DNA of 64,000 nucleotides from Radiobacillus deserti (lineage in GTDB: Bacteria > Bacillota > Bacilli > Bacillales > Amphibacillaceae), in NCBI RefSeq assembly GCF_007301515.1, contig NZ_CP041666.1, forward strand, positions 3,286,001 through 3,350,000, in the 5' to 3' direction. This document shows, in pieces, positions 47,121 to 57,083 of the stretch. Positions within the stretch are counted from its first letter, which is position 1, and the number at the start of each line of letters is the position of its first letter. The position numbers and the translations under genes are program-made. The notes under the pieces are model-generated. The model worked only from the letters and a program-made list of their open reading frames with translations. It was not told the DNA's origin and did no database searches.

Positions 47121-48122
47121 CTATTTTAGCCCAAATTCCTCGGCTAACAAACGGTACCCTTTTCGTTTTACATCAAAGTCGTACACCATACTTGCTAGCA
47201 TAAACTCACTGGTCCCATAACGTTGCTTCCACGCCAGTATCTGCTCCTTAATAGTAGATGGAGCTCCTACCAAAACCTTCGCTCGGTTTTCCTCGATAAG
47301 TTGTTGATCGAAGCCACTAAGTCGATATTGAGCAGCTTCCTCCGGTGAAATTACTCCCTCTATTTTTTCCCCTTTTGCTACTTTTAAAAACTGAATATCA
47401 TAACTTTTTGCTAACCATTCTGCTTCTTCATCGGTATCTGCACAAACAAAAAAGAAGGCTACTAATGATTTCGGACGCGTTTGTAAAGCAGAGGCTTGGA
47501 AACTGTTTTGATAATGCTGGACAACACCACTTCCATCCTGTCCACTTATGAATTGGGCAAATGCATACGATAAACCGTGAGAGGATGCCAACCCAGCACT
47601 ACCTCCACTAGACCCTAACACCCATATCTGTGGGTGAGTAGTAATCTCTGGCATCGCCTTCAAACCAGGGAATCTGTGATTAGGTTGTTGCGAACCTGTC
47701 AAATAGTACATGAGATCTTCCACTTGCTGCGGAAAAATATCTCCGTTCGTTTGCTTATATTCTTGTAAAGCTGCTGTTGCAATTGGAATTCCACCAGGTG
47801 CACGACCAACTCCCAAGTCAATTCGATTCGGGTATAACGCTTCTAACAAACGAAAATTTTCCGCTACCTTATACGCACTGTAATGTGGAAGCATCACACC
47901 CCCAGATCCTACCCTTATTTTTTTCGTATGGGCTGCAACATGCGGAATCATGATTTCCGGACTAGAATGCGCCAAGCTTTCTAGGTGATGTTCGGACATC
48001 CAGAATCTATGGTAACCGAGTTCTTCTACTTCTTGAGCTAAGCGTACGGTTTGTGATAATGCTTCTCTTGCTTCGCTTCCTTTTGAAATAGCTGATTGAT
48101 CCAACACACTTAATTGAATCAT
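47121..48122 (-). CDS. Luciferase-like flavin monooxygenase (LLM class, MsnO8 group)
   Basis: The 333-residue TIM-barrel protein begins MIQLSVLDQSAISKGSEARE and has RFWMSEHHLESLAHSSPEI (about 39-57) and GVGRAPGG (about 103-110), features of the MsnO8/YceB-type LLM oxidoreductases in Bacillus. It uses FMNH2 from a partner reductase to oxidise an unknown, possibly sulfur-containing, substrate. No sulfur or reductase gene is adjacent. GGAGGGG precedes the ATG. Confidence 0.85.
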   Translation of the reverse strand: MIQLSVLDQSAISKGSEAREALSQTVRLAQEVEELGYHRFWMSEHHLESLAHSSPEIMIPHVAAHTKKIRVGSGGVMLPHYSAYKVAENFRLLEALYPNRIDLGVGRAPGGIPIATAALQEYKQTNGDIFPQQVEDLMYYLTGSQQPNHRFPGLKAMPEITTHPQIWVLGSSGGSAGLASSHGLSYAFAQFISGQDGSGVVQHYQNSFQASALQTRPKSLVAFFFVCADTDEEAEWLAKSYDIQFLKVAKGEKIEGVISPEEAAQYRLSGFDQQLIEENRAKVLVGAPSTIKEQILAWKQRYGTSEFMLASMVYDFDVKRKGYRLLAEEFGLK

Positions 48123-48175
48123 CCCACCCCTCCTCCGTTTAAGCTCTTCTATATTTTAGTGTCTGAATGTGGATT

Positions 48176-50026
48176 TCATGCATTATTTGTGATTCTCTCT
48201 GTTTGTGTTTCTACTAATTCTGCATAGAAACCCGCTTGATTCATAAGTGACTCATGATTTCCTCTCTCTATAATCCTACCGTTCTGTAATACAAAAATTT
48301 GATCAGCATTTCTTACGGTATTTAATCGATGGGCAATGACAAAACTAGTTCGTCCCTTCATTACACGAGATAAAGCTTCGTTAATGGCCAATTCTGTAAT
48401 CGAATCAATCCCACTTGTTGCTTCATCTAATATTAGAATAGATGGGTTCGCTAGCAAAACCCGGGCGATGGAGAGCAGCTGTCGTTGTCCATGACTTATC
48501 CCGGCTCCATTTGAATAAAGAACGGTATCATATCCATCGGGAAGATTGTTTATGAAGTGATGCGCATTCGCATTTTTAGCAGCCTCTACTACTTCTTTAT
48601 CCGTTGCATCTAACCTTCCATATCGGATATTTTCCCAAATGGTCGTCTCAAACAAATGAGCATCCTGTAACACAACTCCAACCTGGTCGCGTAAATTACT
48701 TTTGGAAAATGTCTGAATGTCTGTATCATCTATTAATATTTGACCTTGTACAGGATCGTAAAAGCGGCTAATTAATGATATTATCGTCGTCTTACCAGCC
48801 CCTGTTGGTCCAACTAATGCAATGGTCTCACCTGGATTCGCTTTAAAACTAATTCCTTTTAGGACTTGCTCACCCTCATAAGCAAAGGAAACGTCACGAA
48901 ATTCTACTTTTCCAACAATCTCATTCATAGCCTGATAGTCAGACTCTATCTCCTCTACTCTTTCATCTAGTATTTGAAATACTCTTTCAGCCCCTGCAAC
49001 TGCTGATAAAATAACATTGAACTGGTTTGCCAAGTCATTTAAAGGACGCGTAAACTGTCTAGAATAGGCGGTGAACGTTACGATGATTCCAATAGAAACA
49101 AGTCCTTCAAATCGAATGGCAAAAATCGCTCCGACACCTACGATAATCGTGAAGCTTAGGTTATTTAATGAGTTCATTAGCTTCGGAATAAAACCAGAAT
49201 AAGTTTGAGCCCAGTAACTAGCATCTCTTAATGCGACATTTTGTTTTTGAAATTGATTCATGACATACGCTTCCTGTGAATACATCTTTACAATTGTATG
49301 ACCAGATAACGATTCCTCGATAAAGCCATTCATTTGACCGAGGTGACGTTGTTGTTCTTTAAAGAACTTTCCAGTTCGGTTCGTAATCCACTTCATACCC
49401 ATAAACATGAGAGGCACAATTATAATCGTCAATAACGTTAATAAAGGGCTCAACCATAGCATTGCGGCCAGTGTTCCCACAATGGTTAATACACTAGTCA
49501 ACACTTGGATAACCGTCGAATTCAATGTACGACTAACATTTTCAATGTCATTGGTCACACGACTCATCAATTCCCCATATTGCCTTGTCTGGAAAAAGGC
49601 CAACGGTAATTTTTGCAGGTGGGAAAATAAATCATTTCGCATAAAGTAAATGGTTCTTTGTGCAATAGATACCATCCATACACCTTGTAGCCAGCTCGTC
49701 AAAGACTGTAAAACAAATACAACCAACAATAAGATGAATAGCCGGATTAGCTCCTCCATAGGAGATTGTTGAACTAGTTCATCCACAGCAACCCCTAGTA
49801 AGTATGGGCCTACCAATGATAAAGCGGAACTAATCACGACAAACAAGATGACAAAGAAAAACAGCCTACGGTCGCGAGACATATACTCCCATAATCTTAG
49901 CAGTGTACCCTTTACATCTTCTATTTTGGGTGGCTTCATCTTCATACCCCGATTGGCATGCGGATGGTTTCGAACATTGGAACTCCAATTGGTGGTGTCT
50001 TTCTGTTGATTATTCGCCACTTGCAT
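48176..50026 (-). CDS. yfiC: ABC exporter half-transporter with the catalytic site (YfiC-like)
   Basis: This is one half of a heterodimeric multidrug-type exporter. The start is ATG 50024-50026 (MQVANNQQKDTT), with AAGGGG upstream, overlapping the partner gene by 17 bases; 616 residues. It has six membrane segments (about 55-345) and a nucleotide-binding domain with Walker A GPTGAGKT, Walker B ILILDEATSGID with the catalytic Glu, and a normal H-loop IAHRLN. The signature is degenerate, GISHGQRQ instead of LSGGQ. Partner and sizes (575 + 616) fit YfiB/YfiC better than BmrC/BmrD. The transported drug is unknown. Confidence 0.88.
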   Translation of the reverse strand: MQVANNQQKDTTNWSSNVRNHPHANRGMKMKPPKIEDVKGTLLRLWEYMSRDRRLFFFVILFVVISSALSLVGPYLLGVAVDELVQQSPMEELIRLFILLLVVFVLQSLTSWLQGVWMVSIAQRTIYFMRNDLFSHLQKLPLAFFQTRQYGELMSRVTNDIENVSRTLNSTVIQVLTSVLTIVGTLAAMLWLSPLLTLLTIIIVPLMFMGMKWITNRTGKFFKEQQRHLGQMNGFIEESLSGHTIVKMYSQEAYVMNQFQKQNVALRDASYWAQTYSGFIPKLMNSLNNLSFTIIVGVGAIFAIRFEGLVSIGIIVTFTAYSRQFTRPLNDLANQFNVILSAVAGAERVFQILDERVEEIESDYQAMNEIVGKVEFRDVSFAYEGEQVLKGISFKANPGETIALVGPTGAGKTTIISLISRFYDPVQGQILIDDTDIQTFSKSNLRDQVGVVLQDAHLFETTIWENIRYGRLDATDKEVVEAAKNANAHHFINNLPDGYDTVLYSNGAGISHGQRQLLSIARVLLANPSILILDEATSGIDSITELAINEALSRVMKGRTSFVIAHRLNTVRNADQIFVLQNGRIIERGNHESLMNQAGFYAELVETQTERITNNA

Positions 50027-51737
50027 AAACCCCTTTTCCAACTTGGGATTGATAAATTTGTTGATAATAAGCACTGCTTTTTAACAGCTCTTGATGCGTT
50101 CCTTTCTCATGAATCTCTCCATTTTTCATCAATAATATTTGGTTAGAATCCTTGACCGAACTCACCTTTTGAGCAACGTTGATTACCGCACATTTTCTTT
50201 TAGCAAGCGCCGATAAGACCCTTTTTTCCGTTTGGGCATCCAGTGCACTTGTACTGTCATCCAGCAACAAAATCTTAGGTGCTCTTACAAGTGCACGGGC
50301 TAAAGATAAACGTTGCTTTTGTCCACCAGATAAATTAACTCCTCGTTGTCCGATTTGCGTATCATACTGTTGGGGTAGCGTCATGATAAATTCATGGATA
50401 GAAGCATCTTTTGCAGCCTCTATTATTTCCTCATCTGTGGCATCATTTTTTCCCCAAAGTAGGTTATCTTTAATCGTTCCAGAGAAGAGGTGTGCTTCTT
50501 GAGGAACCATACCAATTTGCTTGCGAATATGAGCTGGATCTAACTCTTCCATCCGAACCCCATCCAGCAATATTTGACCAGAAGACGCTTGAATCAGGTT
50601 CGGTATTAGTTGTAATAAAGAACTCTTACCAGACCCTGTTTCCCCTAGAACACCAACTGTCTCACCTGGTACCACCTCAAATGAGACATTCTTTAATACA
50701 TATAGATCCTTTCCTCCATACTGAAAGGAAACTTGTTGAAACGTGATACCACCTTGCAAGGAGAGCTTCTGCTTCTCTGTCACAATACTATCTTTCGGGA
50801 ATTCAACCAACACTTTTTCAATCCGTTCCGCAGATGCCTTTCCACGTGAAAAGGTTAATAGTAGGAATGTAAACACACCAAATGCCCCAAGAATTCGAGT
50901 TGCATAATTTATAATGGCAACAATGTCACCTGTTTGTGCATCGCCAAAGCGTAATTGAATGGAGCCTACCCAAAGAATCGCAACCATCGTTACATTCAGC
51001 CCTAACATCACGACCGGCATCGTATATTCCATCAATCGAAGGGCTTGTCGATTACTTTTTTGGAGGGATTCATTCTCTTTAGCAAATCGCTCTGATTCAT
51101 AAGCACCTCGATTAAACGATTTCACCAAGCGGATGCCAAATAGATTCTCTCTTATCACTGTATTTAATCGATCTAGCTTTTGTTGAACCATTCCAAACAT
51201 ACGGACGCCTTTGGTTAATAAAACAAACATAATGACCAATAAAACCGGAACAATGGATAATAAAATCCAGGCTAGCGGTACATTAACGGTAAAAGACATC
51301 ACCATCCCACCTAGAATGAACAAAGGTGCGCGTAGCATAATTCGTACACTTGTAAATAAAAACGCTTGGATTTGGGTCACATCGTTTGTCAATCTTGTAA
51401 TTAAAGACGACGTCGTAAAACGCTGAATCTGACTCGTTGAAAAAGCTTGAATCCTATTATATAAATCTTCTCTTAAATCATAGCCCGTGTATTGGCTTAC
51501 TTTGGAAGCATAGAAAGAACTAATGATTCCTGCTGCGAATGCGACAACGGATAGCACAAGTAAAATGGTAGCCCAATCCAGAACAATATCCATATCTCTC
51601 TTTGTAATCCCGTCATCCACCATAATCCCCATTATAATTGGTTGTACGAGCTCAACAGCTAGCTCTACTACCATTAAAAAGAGGGCCAAGAATAATGCAA
51701 ACTTATAATTTTTCACAAATGATAAGACAGTCTTCAT
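50010..51737 (-). CDS. yfiB: ABC exporter half-transporter with degenerate site (YfiB-like)
   Basis: This is the partner subunit of 575 residues, with six membrane segments and a nucleotide-binding domain. Walker A GETGSGKSS and the signature LSGGQKQRLSLARAL are intact, but the catalytic Glu is replaced (LLLDDSTSALD) and the H-loop His is Gln (VAQKVSSV). The two halves therefore make one working and one silent ATP site, the asymmetric pattern of heterodimeric exporters. GGAGG precedes the ATG. It is first in the two-gene operon. Confidence 0.88.
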   Translation of the reverse strand: MKTVLSFVKNYKFALFLALFLMVVELAVELVQPIIMGIMVDDGITKRDMDIVLDWATILLVLSVVAFAAGIISSFYASKVSQYTGYDLREDLYNRIQAFSTSQIQRFTTSSLITRLTNDVTQIQAFLFTSVRIMLRAPLFILGGMVMSFTVNVPLAWILLSIVPVLLVIMFVLLTKGVRMFGMVQQKLDRLNTVIRENLFGIRLVKSFNRGAYESERFAKENESLQKSNRQALRLMEYTMPVVMLGLNVTMVAILWVGSIQLRFGDAQTGDIVAIINYATRILGAFGVFTFLLLTFSRGKASAERIEKVLVEFPKDSIVTEKQKLSLQGGITFQQVSFQYGGKDLYVLKNVSFEVVPGETVGVLGETGSGKSSLLQLIPNLIQASSGQILLDGVRMEELDPAHIRKQIGMVPQEAHLFSGTIKDNLLWGKNDATDEEIIEAAKDASIHEFIMTLPQQYDTQIGQRGVNLSGGQKQRLSLARALVRAPKILLLDDSTSALDAQTEKRVLSALAKRKCAVINVAQKVSSVKDSNQILLMKNGEIHEKGTHQELLKSSAYYQQIYQSQVGKGVYASGE

Positions 51738-51907
51738 GTTCGTTCCTCCATAGACGCAAGAAGTAAGTTCATTATATAAAATTGCTAAGAAACTGTATAT
51801 TTACAAGATTGGCTTTCTTCACTGTGTGCAAATTTCTTTCAACTGAGAAGCTGATTCGATAAGATAATACTTAGTGTTTCGAAATAATTTTCGAAAGAAG
51901 GGATAGT

Positions 51908-53136
51908 ATCACCCAAGAGCAAACCGCGAAACGTAATGTAAGCATCATGTGGTTCGCCAACTTCTTTATCGCGGGAAGTATTACGATGGTGTTGCCATTT
52001 CTGGCTTTATATATAGAAACCTTAGGGAATTTCTCTAAACAATACGTACAAAACTGGTCCGGAATTGTATTTGGGATTACCTTTGTTACTGCATTTATTT
52101 GTTCGCCATTATGGGGGAAGCTGGGAGATAAGTACGGAAGGAAATATATCCTTCTGTTATCTGGAGTGGGATTAGGTATTTCCGTTCTTTTAATGGGCTA
52201 TGTGACGACCGTATGGCAGTTATTTGCGTTACGGCTGTTCATGGGCGTGTTTACAGGGTTTATTTCCATGTCACAGGCTTTGATTTCTACCCAGACTCCG
52301 AAGCACGTAGCAGGAAGGGTACTGGGAACATTGCAGACAGGAAGCATAACAGGAAGTTTGATGGGGCCAATGATCGGTGGATATATAGCTGATATCGTTG
52401 GTTATTCTACTACCTTTAAAGGAGTATCCTTTTTCCTCTTTTTTATCTGCAATGTTAGTCCTCTTCGGCATTCACGAACAAAAAATAGAACCAGAAGAAG
52501 ACTCAAAAATGAGCTATTCCTCGAAGGAAGTGCTCCTTTATATTATTCAAAGCCCTGTGTTATTAGTCGTTATGATTATCTCTATGTTTGTACAAATCGC
52601 CCACTTTAGCATTCAACCGATTTTATCACTCTATGTTTCAGAATTACATGGACCCATGAACTTAGCCTTGTTTTCTGGTATTGCTTTTTCGCGCAGGACT
52701 AGGAAATCTAATGATGACAAGATGGTGGGGAAAGCTGGCAGACAGAGTCGGCTATACCAAAATACTGGTTACACTGCTCATGATTGCAGCAGTTGTTTAT
52801 TTTCCAGCAGCCTTTGTTACGAACATTTGGCAGCTTGTCATTCTTCGCTTCTTTCTAGGCATAAGTATCGGGGGAATCATTCCGGTGCGAATTGCTTATA
52901 TCAGACAAGTAGCGCCAATCGCAATGCAAGGAGAAGTATTAGGATATAACACAAGCATTCGCTTTTTTGGAAACTTCATCGGTCCAATCATGGGTGGAGC
53001 TATCGCAGGATTTTACGGATTCTCTGCCGTATTTTTCATTACGAGCTTTTTACTATTCATAAGTGGACTCGTATTACTAGCCGCAATCCGCAAGCAACCA
53101 AAATCAATTACTAGACATAGAGAACAAACCAGCTAA
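51908..53136 (+). pseudogene. MFS multidrug efflux gene with lost start and two frameshifts
   Basis: The gene encodes a DHA1-type drug exporter but is broken. The frame begins ITQEQTAKRNVSIMWFANFF from ATC 51908 where AAGAAGGG is in ribosome-site position, so an ATG seems to have become ATC; the next ATG is 51947. A T6 run at 52439-52444 has one extra base, shifting the frame inside the sixth helix region. A second shift lies at about 52689-52695. Joining the three frames gives a normal transporter of about 400 residues, with LWGKLGDKYGRKYILLLSG and WWGKLADRVGYTK as the two A-loops. It lies divergent to yfiBC. Confidence 0.85.
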
Positions 53137-53158
53137 GGATTTTCCCTAGCTGGTTTTC
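53127..53158. terminator. Terminator shared by the MFS gene and the NCS2 permease
   Basis: AACCAGCTA and TAGCTGGTT pair around an 11-base loop. The stops of both convergent genes (53136 and 53146) lie inside the hairpin. Confidence 0.8.
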
Positions 53159-54450
53159 TCTTTCCATAGTTGTTCGATTAAAATAACAAGTCCCGTTCCT
53201 AGCAGCAGCCCGTTGCTTGCAAGGTTTTGAACTAAAGATGGTAGTCCAGCAAATACTTCGGAAGGTAAAAACATCGTTCCAATTCCAATTAAATAAGCCA
53301 CACCTACAATTGTAGTTTTACGGGAGTCTAATGGTTGGCTCGTAATATTTCGGAGCGCTAATCCCACGAGTTGAACAAAGGTTGCCATTAAAGCTGCGTT
53401 AGCAATCGGCGAAGGGATCCCTGAAATAATAGAAACAATAAGCGGAAAAAACGCAATAATCACTAAGGTGACTGACGCAATTAAAAATGGCAGTTTCCTT
53501 TTTTGTCCAGTTAAGCTGATAAAGCCTGCAGAGGTTGCTAGGGGCACATTGGCAACTGCTGAAAACATACCAGCTAAACCGTGGTTAATCCCTAATAAGG
53601 AAGTCCCTCTATTAATCTGCTTCCCTTGAGAAGCCTCCTCATTTCCAAGAGACTGATTGGCCGCCACCACAGATGCAACGACATTAGATATAAGAATAAC
53701 GGCTGTGATAAAGGCAATTGGGATCGAATTGATGTCCAAGTTGGGATTTCCCCATGCAAACAGCTCGGGGAATGAAAATATAGAGGATTCTCCGTCCGCT
53801 TGATGGAAACCGAAGACGAATACGTAAGCAATCCAGCCAATGATGATCCCAATTAATACAGCATAACTGCTTAGCCAGCCTCTCGCAAAAATAGAAAGTC
53901 CTAATACGGTTAAAAAAGTGATAAAGGCAAGTAATGTTTTAGTTGGTTGTATGGATTCAGATCCATCCTGAAGACCGAGCATCCCCTCTAGGAATGTTCC
54001 GCTTAGTTGAACTGTTAATAAAATAAAGAAGGTTCCTGTGACTAACGGGGTGAAAACAAATAAAATCCTTTCCGTCAGCTTAAATATACCGAATAAAAAC
54101 AAAAAGACTCCCGTCCAAATCATCGTTCCTTCCACAAGCTGTAAGGTTTCCGTCGCAGTAGCACCTTGCTGTACACCCGTAATCGACATAACGGTAAATA
54201 TACTAATCCAAATTCCAGCTGGTCCTTCCATAATCGGTAATCGGTGACCAAAAAGACCTTGCAAAAAAGACGCGACCCCTACGACAAAAAAGGTTCTTTG
54301 CATGAGCCCTGCGACTTCTGCAAAGTCTAAACCGTATATGGCTCCTATGACGATAGGCATTGCAACGGAGCTTGCAAGTAAAAAGATAAACCACTGTATG
54401 GACTCCATTATCGTCGTGGTAACTGGTATTGTTTGCTTTGGTTGTTGCAT
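53146..54450 (-). CDS. NCS2-family purine/pyrimidine permease
   Basis: The 434-residue protein has about twelve to fourteen membrane segments and NCS2 features: GHRLPIMEGPAGIWI (about 68-82), NVVASVVAANQSLG (about 251-264) and the conserved INRGTSLLGINHGLAGMFSA. It moves nucleobases with protons. The group resembles YbbY rather than the PyrP uracil or PbuX xanthine carriers, a judgement from memory. No purine or allantoin genes are adjacent. Confidence 0.85.
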   Translation of the reverse strand: MQQPKQTIPVTTTIMESIQWFIFLLASSVAMPIVIGAIYGLDFAEVAGLMQRTFFVVGVASFLQGLFGHRLPIMEGPAGIWISIFTVMSITGVQQGATATETLQLVEGTMIWTGVFLFLFGIFKLTERILFVFTPLVTGTFFILLTVQLSGTFLEGMLGLQDGSESIQPTKTLLAFITFLTVLGLSIFARGWLSSYAVLIGIIIGWIAYVFVFGFHQADGESSIFSFPELFAWGNPNLDINSIPIAFITAVILISNVVASVVAANQSLGNEEASQGKQINRGTSLLGINHGLAGMFSAVANVPLATSAGFISLTGQKRKLPFLIASVTLVIIAFFPLIVSIISGIPSPIANAALMATFVQLVGLALRNITSQPLDSRKTTIVGVAYLIGIGTMFLPSEVFAGLPSLVQNLASNGLLLGTGLVILIEQLWKEKTS

Positions 54451-54476
54451 ATGTACTCCTTCTCTCTATATAAATA

Positions 54477-54506
54477 AGAAAAAGTCACCACGAGATGGTG
54501 ACTTTC
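54477..54506 (-). terminator. Terminator of ypuA
   Basis: On the minus strand AAAGTCACCA and TGGTGACTTT form a 10-bp stem around TCTCG, followed by TTCTT. Confidence 0.85.
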
Positions 54507-54533
54507 CTATTTTACATCGAATAGATGGTTTTA

Positions 54534-55445
54534 TCATCCAAATAGACTTTTCAATCCATCGATAATGTTTTGGAAAAAGTCTTTAACCCCTTGCCAAAAG
54601 CCTTCATCATTCGCTACCTCTTCCAACTTACTACGTATATCTCCTGCAATATCATCTAGCTGACTTTTTACATTATCAAAGTTTATATTAATGGAACGCA
54701 TTTTATCAAACAACGCAACTAACCGAGCGATATCTTCATCGTTTAAGTCTATGTTTAAAGTGGCGAGTTGGTCTTTCACTATTTGTTCGATTTCTTCCTT
54801 GCTAGCAGGGTTTTGATCCGCAATAGCTTGTTTGATTTCAGTCAAAAGCTCACTGACCTTTTCTTGATCAACTCCACTTTGTTCCGCAAGCTGTGTAGCT
54901 ACAGATAACTCTTCATTTGCTACTTCCATTCGGTCTTTATCTAAAGATTCACCATCTACATTGTACGCTTTATAAATACCAGTTAAGGCTGAATGGCCAC
55001 TAACCTTTAACGGGGAAGCAACCTCTACCACTGCATTTTCGATACCTGCAGTTAATAAAGCATTCGCATACATCTCATTTGTTACTTGCGTAATATTCTC
55101 TTGGTTTACAATGTTAATAACTAAGCCATTGCCTTCTTCTTTACGAGTTATTTTGGCAGAGGAATACATGTTAGAATTTGGATCTCCATCGATAAACTTC
55201 ACTAAATCTTCTGCCGTTACGATAATTTCATTTACGGTAGATGGGTCATCAATATCTAACAAATTTCTAACCTCTTGCTTTTGCTCTTCAGACAAAGATT
55301 CTCCATACACAACGATTGGCAAGCCAAACTTTTCATTAATTCCTTCATCTCCATTACCTGTACTTGCAAGCACTGAAGTTGGCACTTGAATGATAGCTGT
55401 AAATAGTATAGCCATTATAAGACATGCACTTAATAGCTTTCGCAT
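54534..55445 (-). CDS. ypuA: DUF1002 exported protein YpuA
   Basis: The start is ATG 55443-55445 (MRKLLSACLIMAILFTAIIQ), behind AAGGAG; the product is 303 residues. A signal peptide (about 1-28) is followed by the DUF1002 domain (about 40-300), with KFGLPIVVYGESLSEEQKQ and GHSALTGIYKAY. The C-terminal part is helical and acidic. The protein is secreted or surface bound. YpuA has no known biochemical function. Confidence 0.85.
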   Translation of the reverse strand: MRKLLSACLIMAILFTAIIQVPTSVLASTGNGDEGINEKFGLPIVVYGESLSEEQKQEVRNLLDIDDPSTVNEIIVTAEDLVKFIDGDPNSNMYSSAKITRKEEGNGLVINIVNQENITQVTNEMYANALLTAGIENAVVEVASPLKVSGHSALTGIYKAYNVDGESLDKDRMEVANEELSVATQLAEQSGVDQEKVSELLTEIKQAIADQNPASKEEIEQIVKDQLATLNIDLNDEDIARLVALFDKMRSININFDNVKSQLDDIAGDIRSKLEEVANDEGFWQGVKDFFQNIIDGLKSLFG

Positions 55446-55555
55446 CGTTATTAGCTCCTTTTTATATACCATGTTCTTCTTATATTCGTTTTAATTATAC
55501 CCTCCCATATAGACGATCTAACAGAGGAAAAAGTTTCTTTCCATGTTAATTTTTC

Positions 55556-55595
55556 ATAAAAAAACATGCGATTTCAACCGAAATCACATGTTTCT
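55556..55595 (-). terminator. Terminator of ridA
   Basis: On the minus strand AAACATGTGATTTC and GAAATCGCATGTTT form a 14-bp stem (one mismatch) with a GGTT-type loop, followed by TTTT. Confidence 0.88.
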
Positions 55596-55600
55596 AGTGC

Positions 55601-55981
55601 TTATTTGTTTTTCACCGCTACAACATCCATTTCGATACGAACGTCTTTTGGAAGCTTACTTACTTCCACTGTCGCCCGCGCCGGATATGGCTCTTGTAAA
55701 AAACCAGCATATACTTCATTGATTATGGCAAAGTCCTCCATTGAGGTTATGTAAATTGTAAACTTTACAACATTTGAAAAGGACAGTTCCGCTTCTGTTA
55801 AAATAGCTTGAAGATTTTTCATTACTTGTGCTGTTTGCTCTTCAATCCCTTCTACCACTTCACCCGTATCTGGATTAATCGGGATTTGCCCAGATACAAA
55901 AACAAAGTCTCCTGCGTCAATCGCCTGTGAATATGGTCCAATCGCTTGTGGTGCTTTATCAGTATGAATTGCTTTTACCAC
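55601..55981 (-). CDS. ridA: RidA/YabJ reactive-imine deaminase
   Basis: RidA hydrolyses reactive enamine and imine products of PLP enzymes such as threonine dehydratase. The 126-residue protein shows APQAIGPYSQAI (about 10-21), FVSGQIPINPDTG and YPARATVEVSKLPKDVRIE with the catalytic Arg (about 105). The start is GTG 55979-55981, with GGGAGG seven bases upstream. It is a single gene. Confidence 0.94.
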   Translation of the reverse strand: MVKAIHTDKAPQAIGPYSQAIDAGDFVFVSGQIPINPDTGEVVEGIEEQTAQVMKNLQAILTEAELSFSNVVKFTIYITSMEDFAIINEVYAGFLQEPYPARATVEVSKLPKDVRIEMDVVAVKNK

Positions 55982-56043
55982 GTAAATACCTCCCAGTTCT
56001 TTTTGCTTATCATATCACACGTTATCCCTTGCTTGCTCCCCTT

Positions 56044-57030
56044 TTAGAGTTTAACGACGTTACGTCCAGTTCCTCTTCCTTGTAATAACGTATCAAAGGT
56101 GCTCGGAAGGTCGCTCAAACGTATCTCTTGCACGAATTCCTTTAGATTTTCCGGCTTGAAGTCCGTTGCTAATCGTTCCCATAATGGTTTTCTTGTTTCC
56201 ATTGGACAATAAACAGAGTCAATTCCTAACAGATTTATCCCTCGCAGAATAAACGGGTAAACGGACGTTGGAACGTCCATCCCAGCTGTTAATCCACTAA
56301 CAGCAACGGATCCTCCGTACGCAATTTTTGTTAGTAAAGCAGCTAACGGCTTCCCTCCAACTGGGTCGATAGCAGCTATCCATTGTTGCTTGCCTAAAGG
56401 TTTAATGTTTCCATCAAATACTTCTTCTCGAGAGATGACTTCAGCTGCGCCAAGTTCTTTTAAATAGTCATGAGATTCTTGTTTTCCAGTGCTGGCTACA
56501 ACATGATAGCCACGTTTATTTAAGATGGTAACAGCAATACTTCCTACCCCACCTGTTGCACCGGTTACTAGTACTTTACCTTTATCAGGGGCTAATCCGT
56601 TATCTTCCAGCCGCTGAACAGATAGAGCTGCAGTGAAACCAGCTGTTCCTAGCGCCATCGCTTCTAATGTAGTGAGTCCTTTCGGTAAAGGCACAATCCA
56701 ATCTGCTGGGATACGTGCATATGCACTATACCCCCCAAAGTGTGAAACACCTATTTCGTAGCTGGTCGCGATTACTTTTTCTCCTTTTTTGAAACGAGCA
56801 TCTTCGGATTCTACCACTTCACCAGCTAAATCAATGCCTGGTACCATTGGATACTTTTTTAATATCGGATTGTTCGGCATCTTTGTCATTGCATCCTTGT
56901 AATTCACGCTGGAATACTCCACTTTAATGAGTACCCCTTCATCAGGGAGATCCTTCTTTGAAAGCTTGTCCACCTTCATATCGAATTCTTCTCCATTTTG
57001 GTTTACGACTAACGCTTGAAATTCATCCAT
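56044..57030 (-). CDS. YhdH/YhfP-family medium-chain reductase (acryloyl-CoA reductase-like)
   Basis: The start is ATG 57028-57030 (MDEFQALVVNQNGEEFD); the frame to 57069 lacks a better site. The 328-residue zinc-free MDR has VPGIDLAGEVVES, the NADPH loop VTGATGGVGSIAV (about 154-166) and ASTGKQESHDYLKELGA for the 2'-phosphate. It resembles B. subtilis YhfP and E. coli AcuI/YhdH, which reduce acryloyl-CoA or related enoyl compounds. It may be cotranscribed with the DUF830-type gene 50 bases upstream. Confidence 0.85.
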   Translation of the reverse strand: MDEFQALVVNQNGEEFDMKVDKLSKKDLPDEGVLIKVEYSSVNYKDAMTKMPNNPILKKYPMVPGIDLAGEVVESEDARFKKGEKVIATSYEIGVSHFGGYSAYARIPADWIVPLPKGLTTLEAMALGTAGFTAALSVQRLEDNGLAPDKGKVLVTGATGGVGSIAVTILNKRGYHVVASTGKQESHDYLKELGAAEVISREEVFDGNIKPLGKQQWIAAIDPVGGKPLAALLTKIAYGGSVAVSGLTAGMDVPTSVYPFILRGINLLGIDSVYCPMETRKPLWERLATDFKPENLKEFVQEIRLSDLPSTFDTLLQGRGTGRNVVKL

Positions 57031-57060
57031 TGCGCACACTCCTATTCTCCTATGTATGGA

Positions 57061-57083
57061 GTAGCACACAACAAGTGTGCTAC
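57061..57083 (-). terminator. Hairpin after the second DUF830-type gene
   Basis: GTAGCACAC and GTGTGCTAC form a perfect 9-bp stem with a five-base loop, but no T run follows on the minus strand. It may protect the RNA or partly terminate. Confidence 0.5.
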
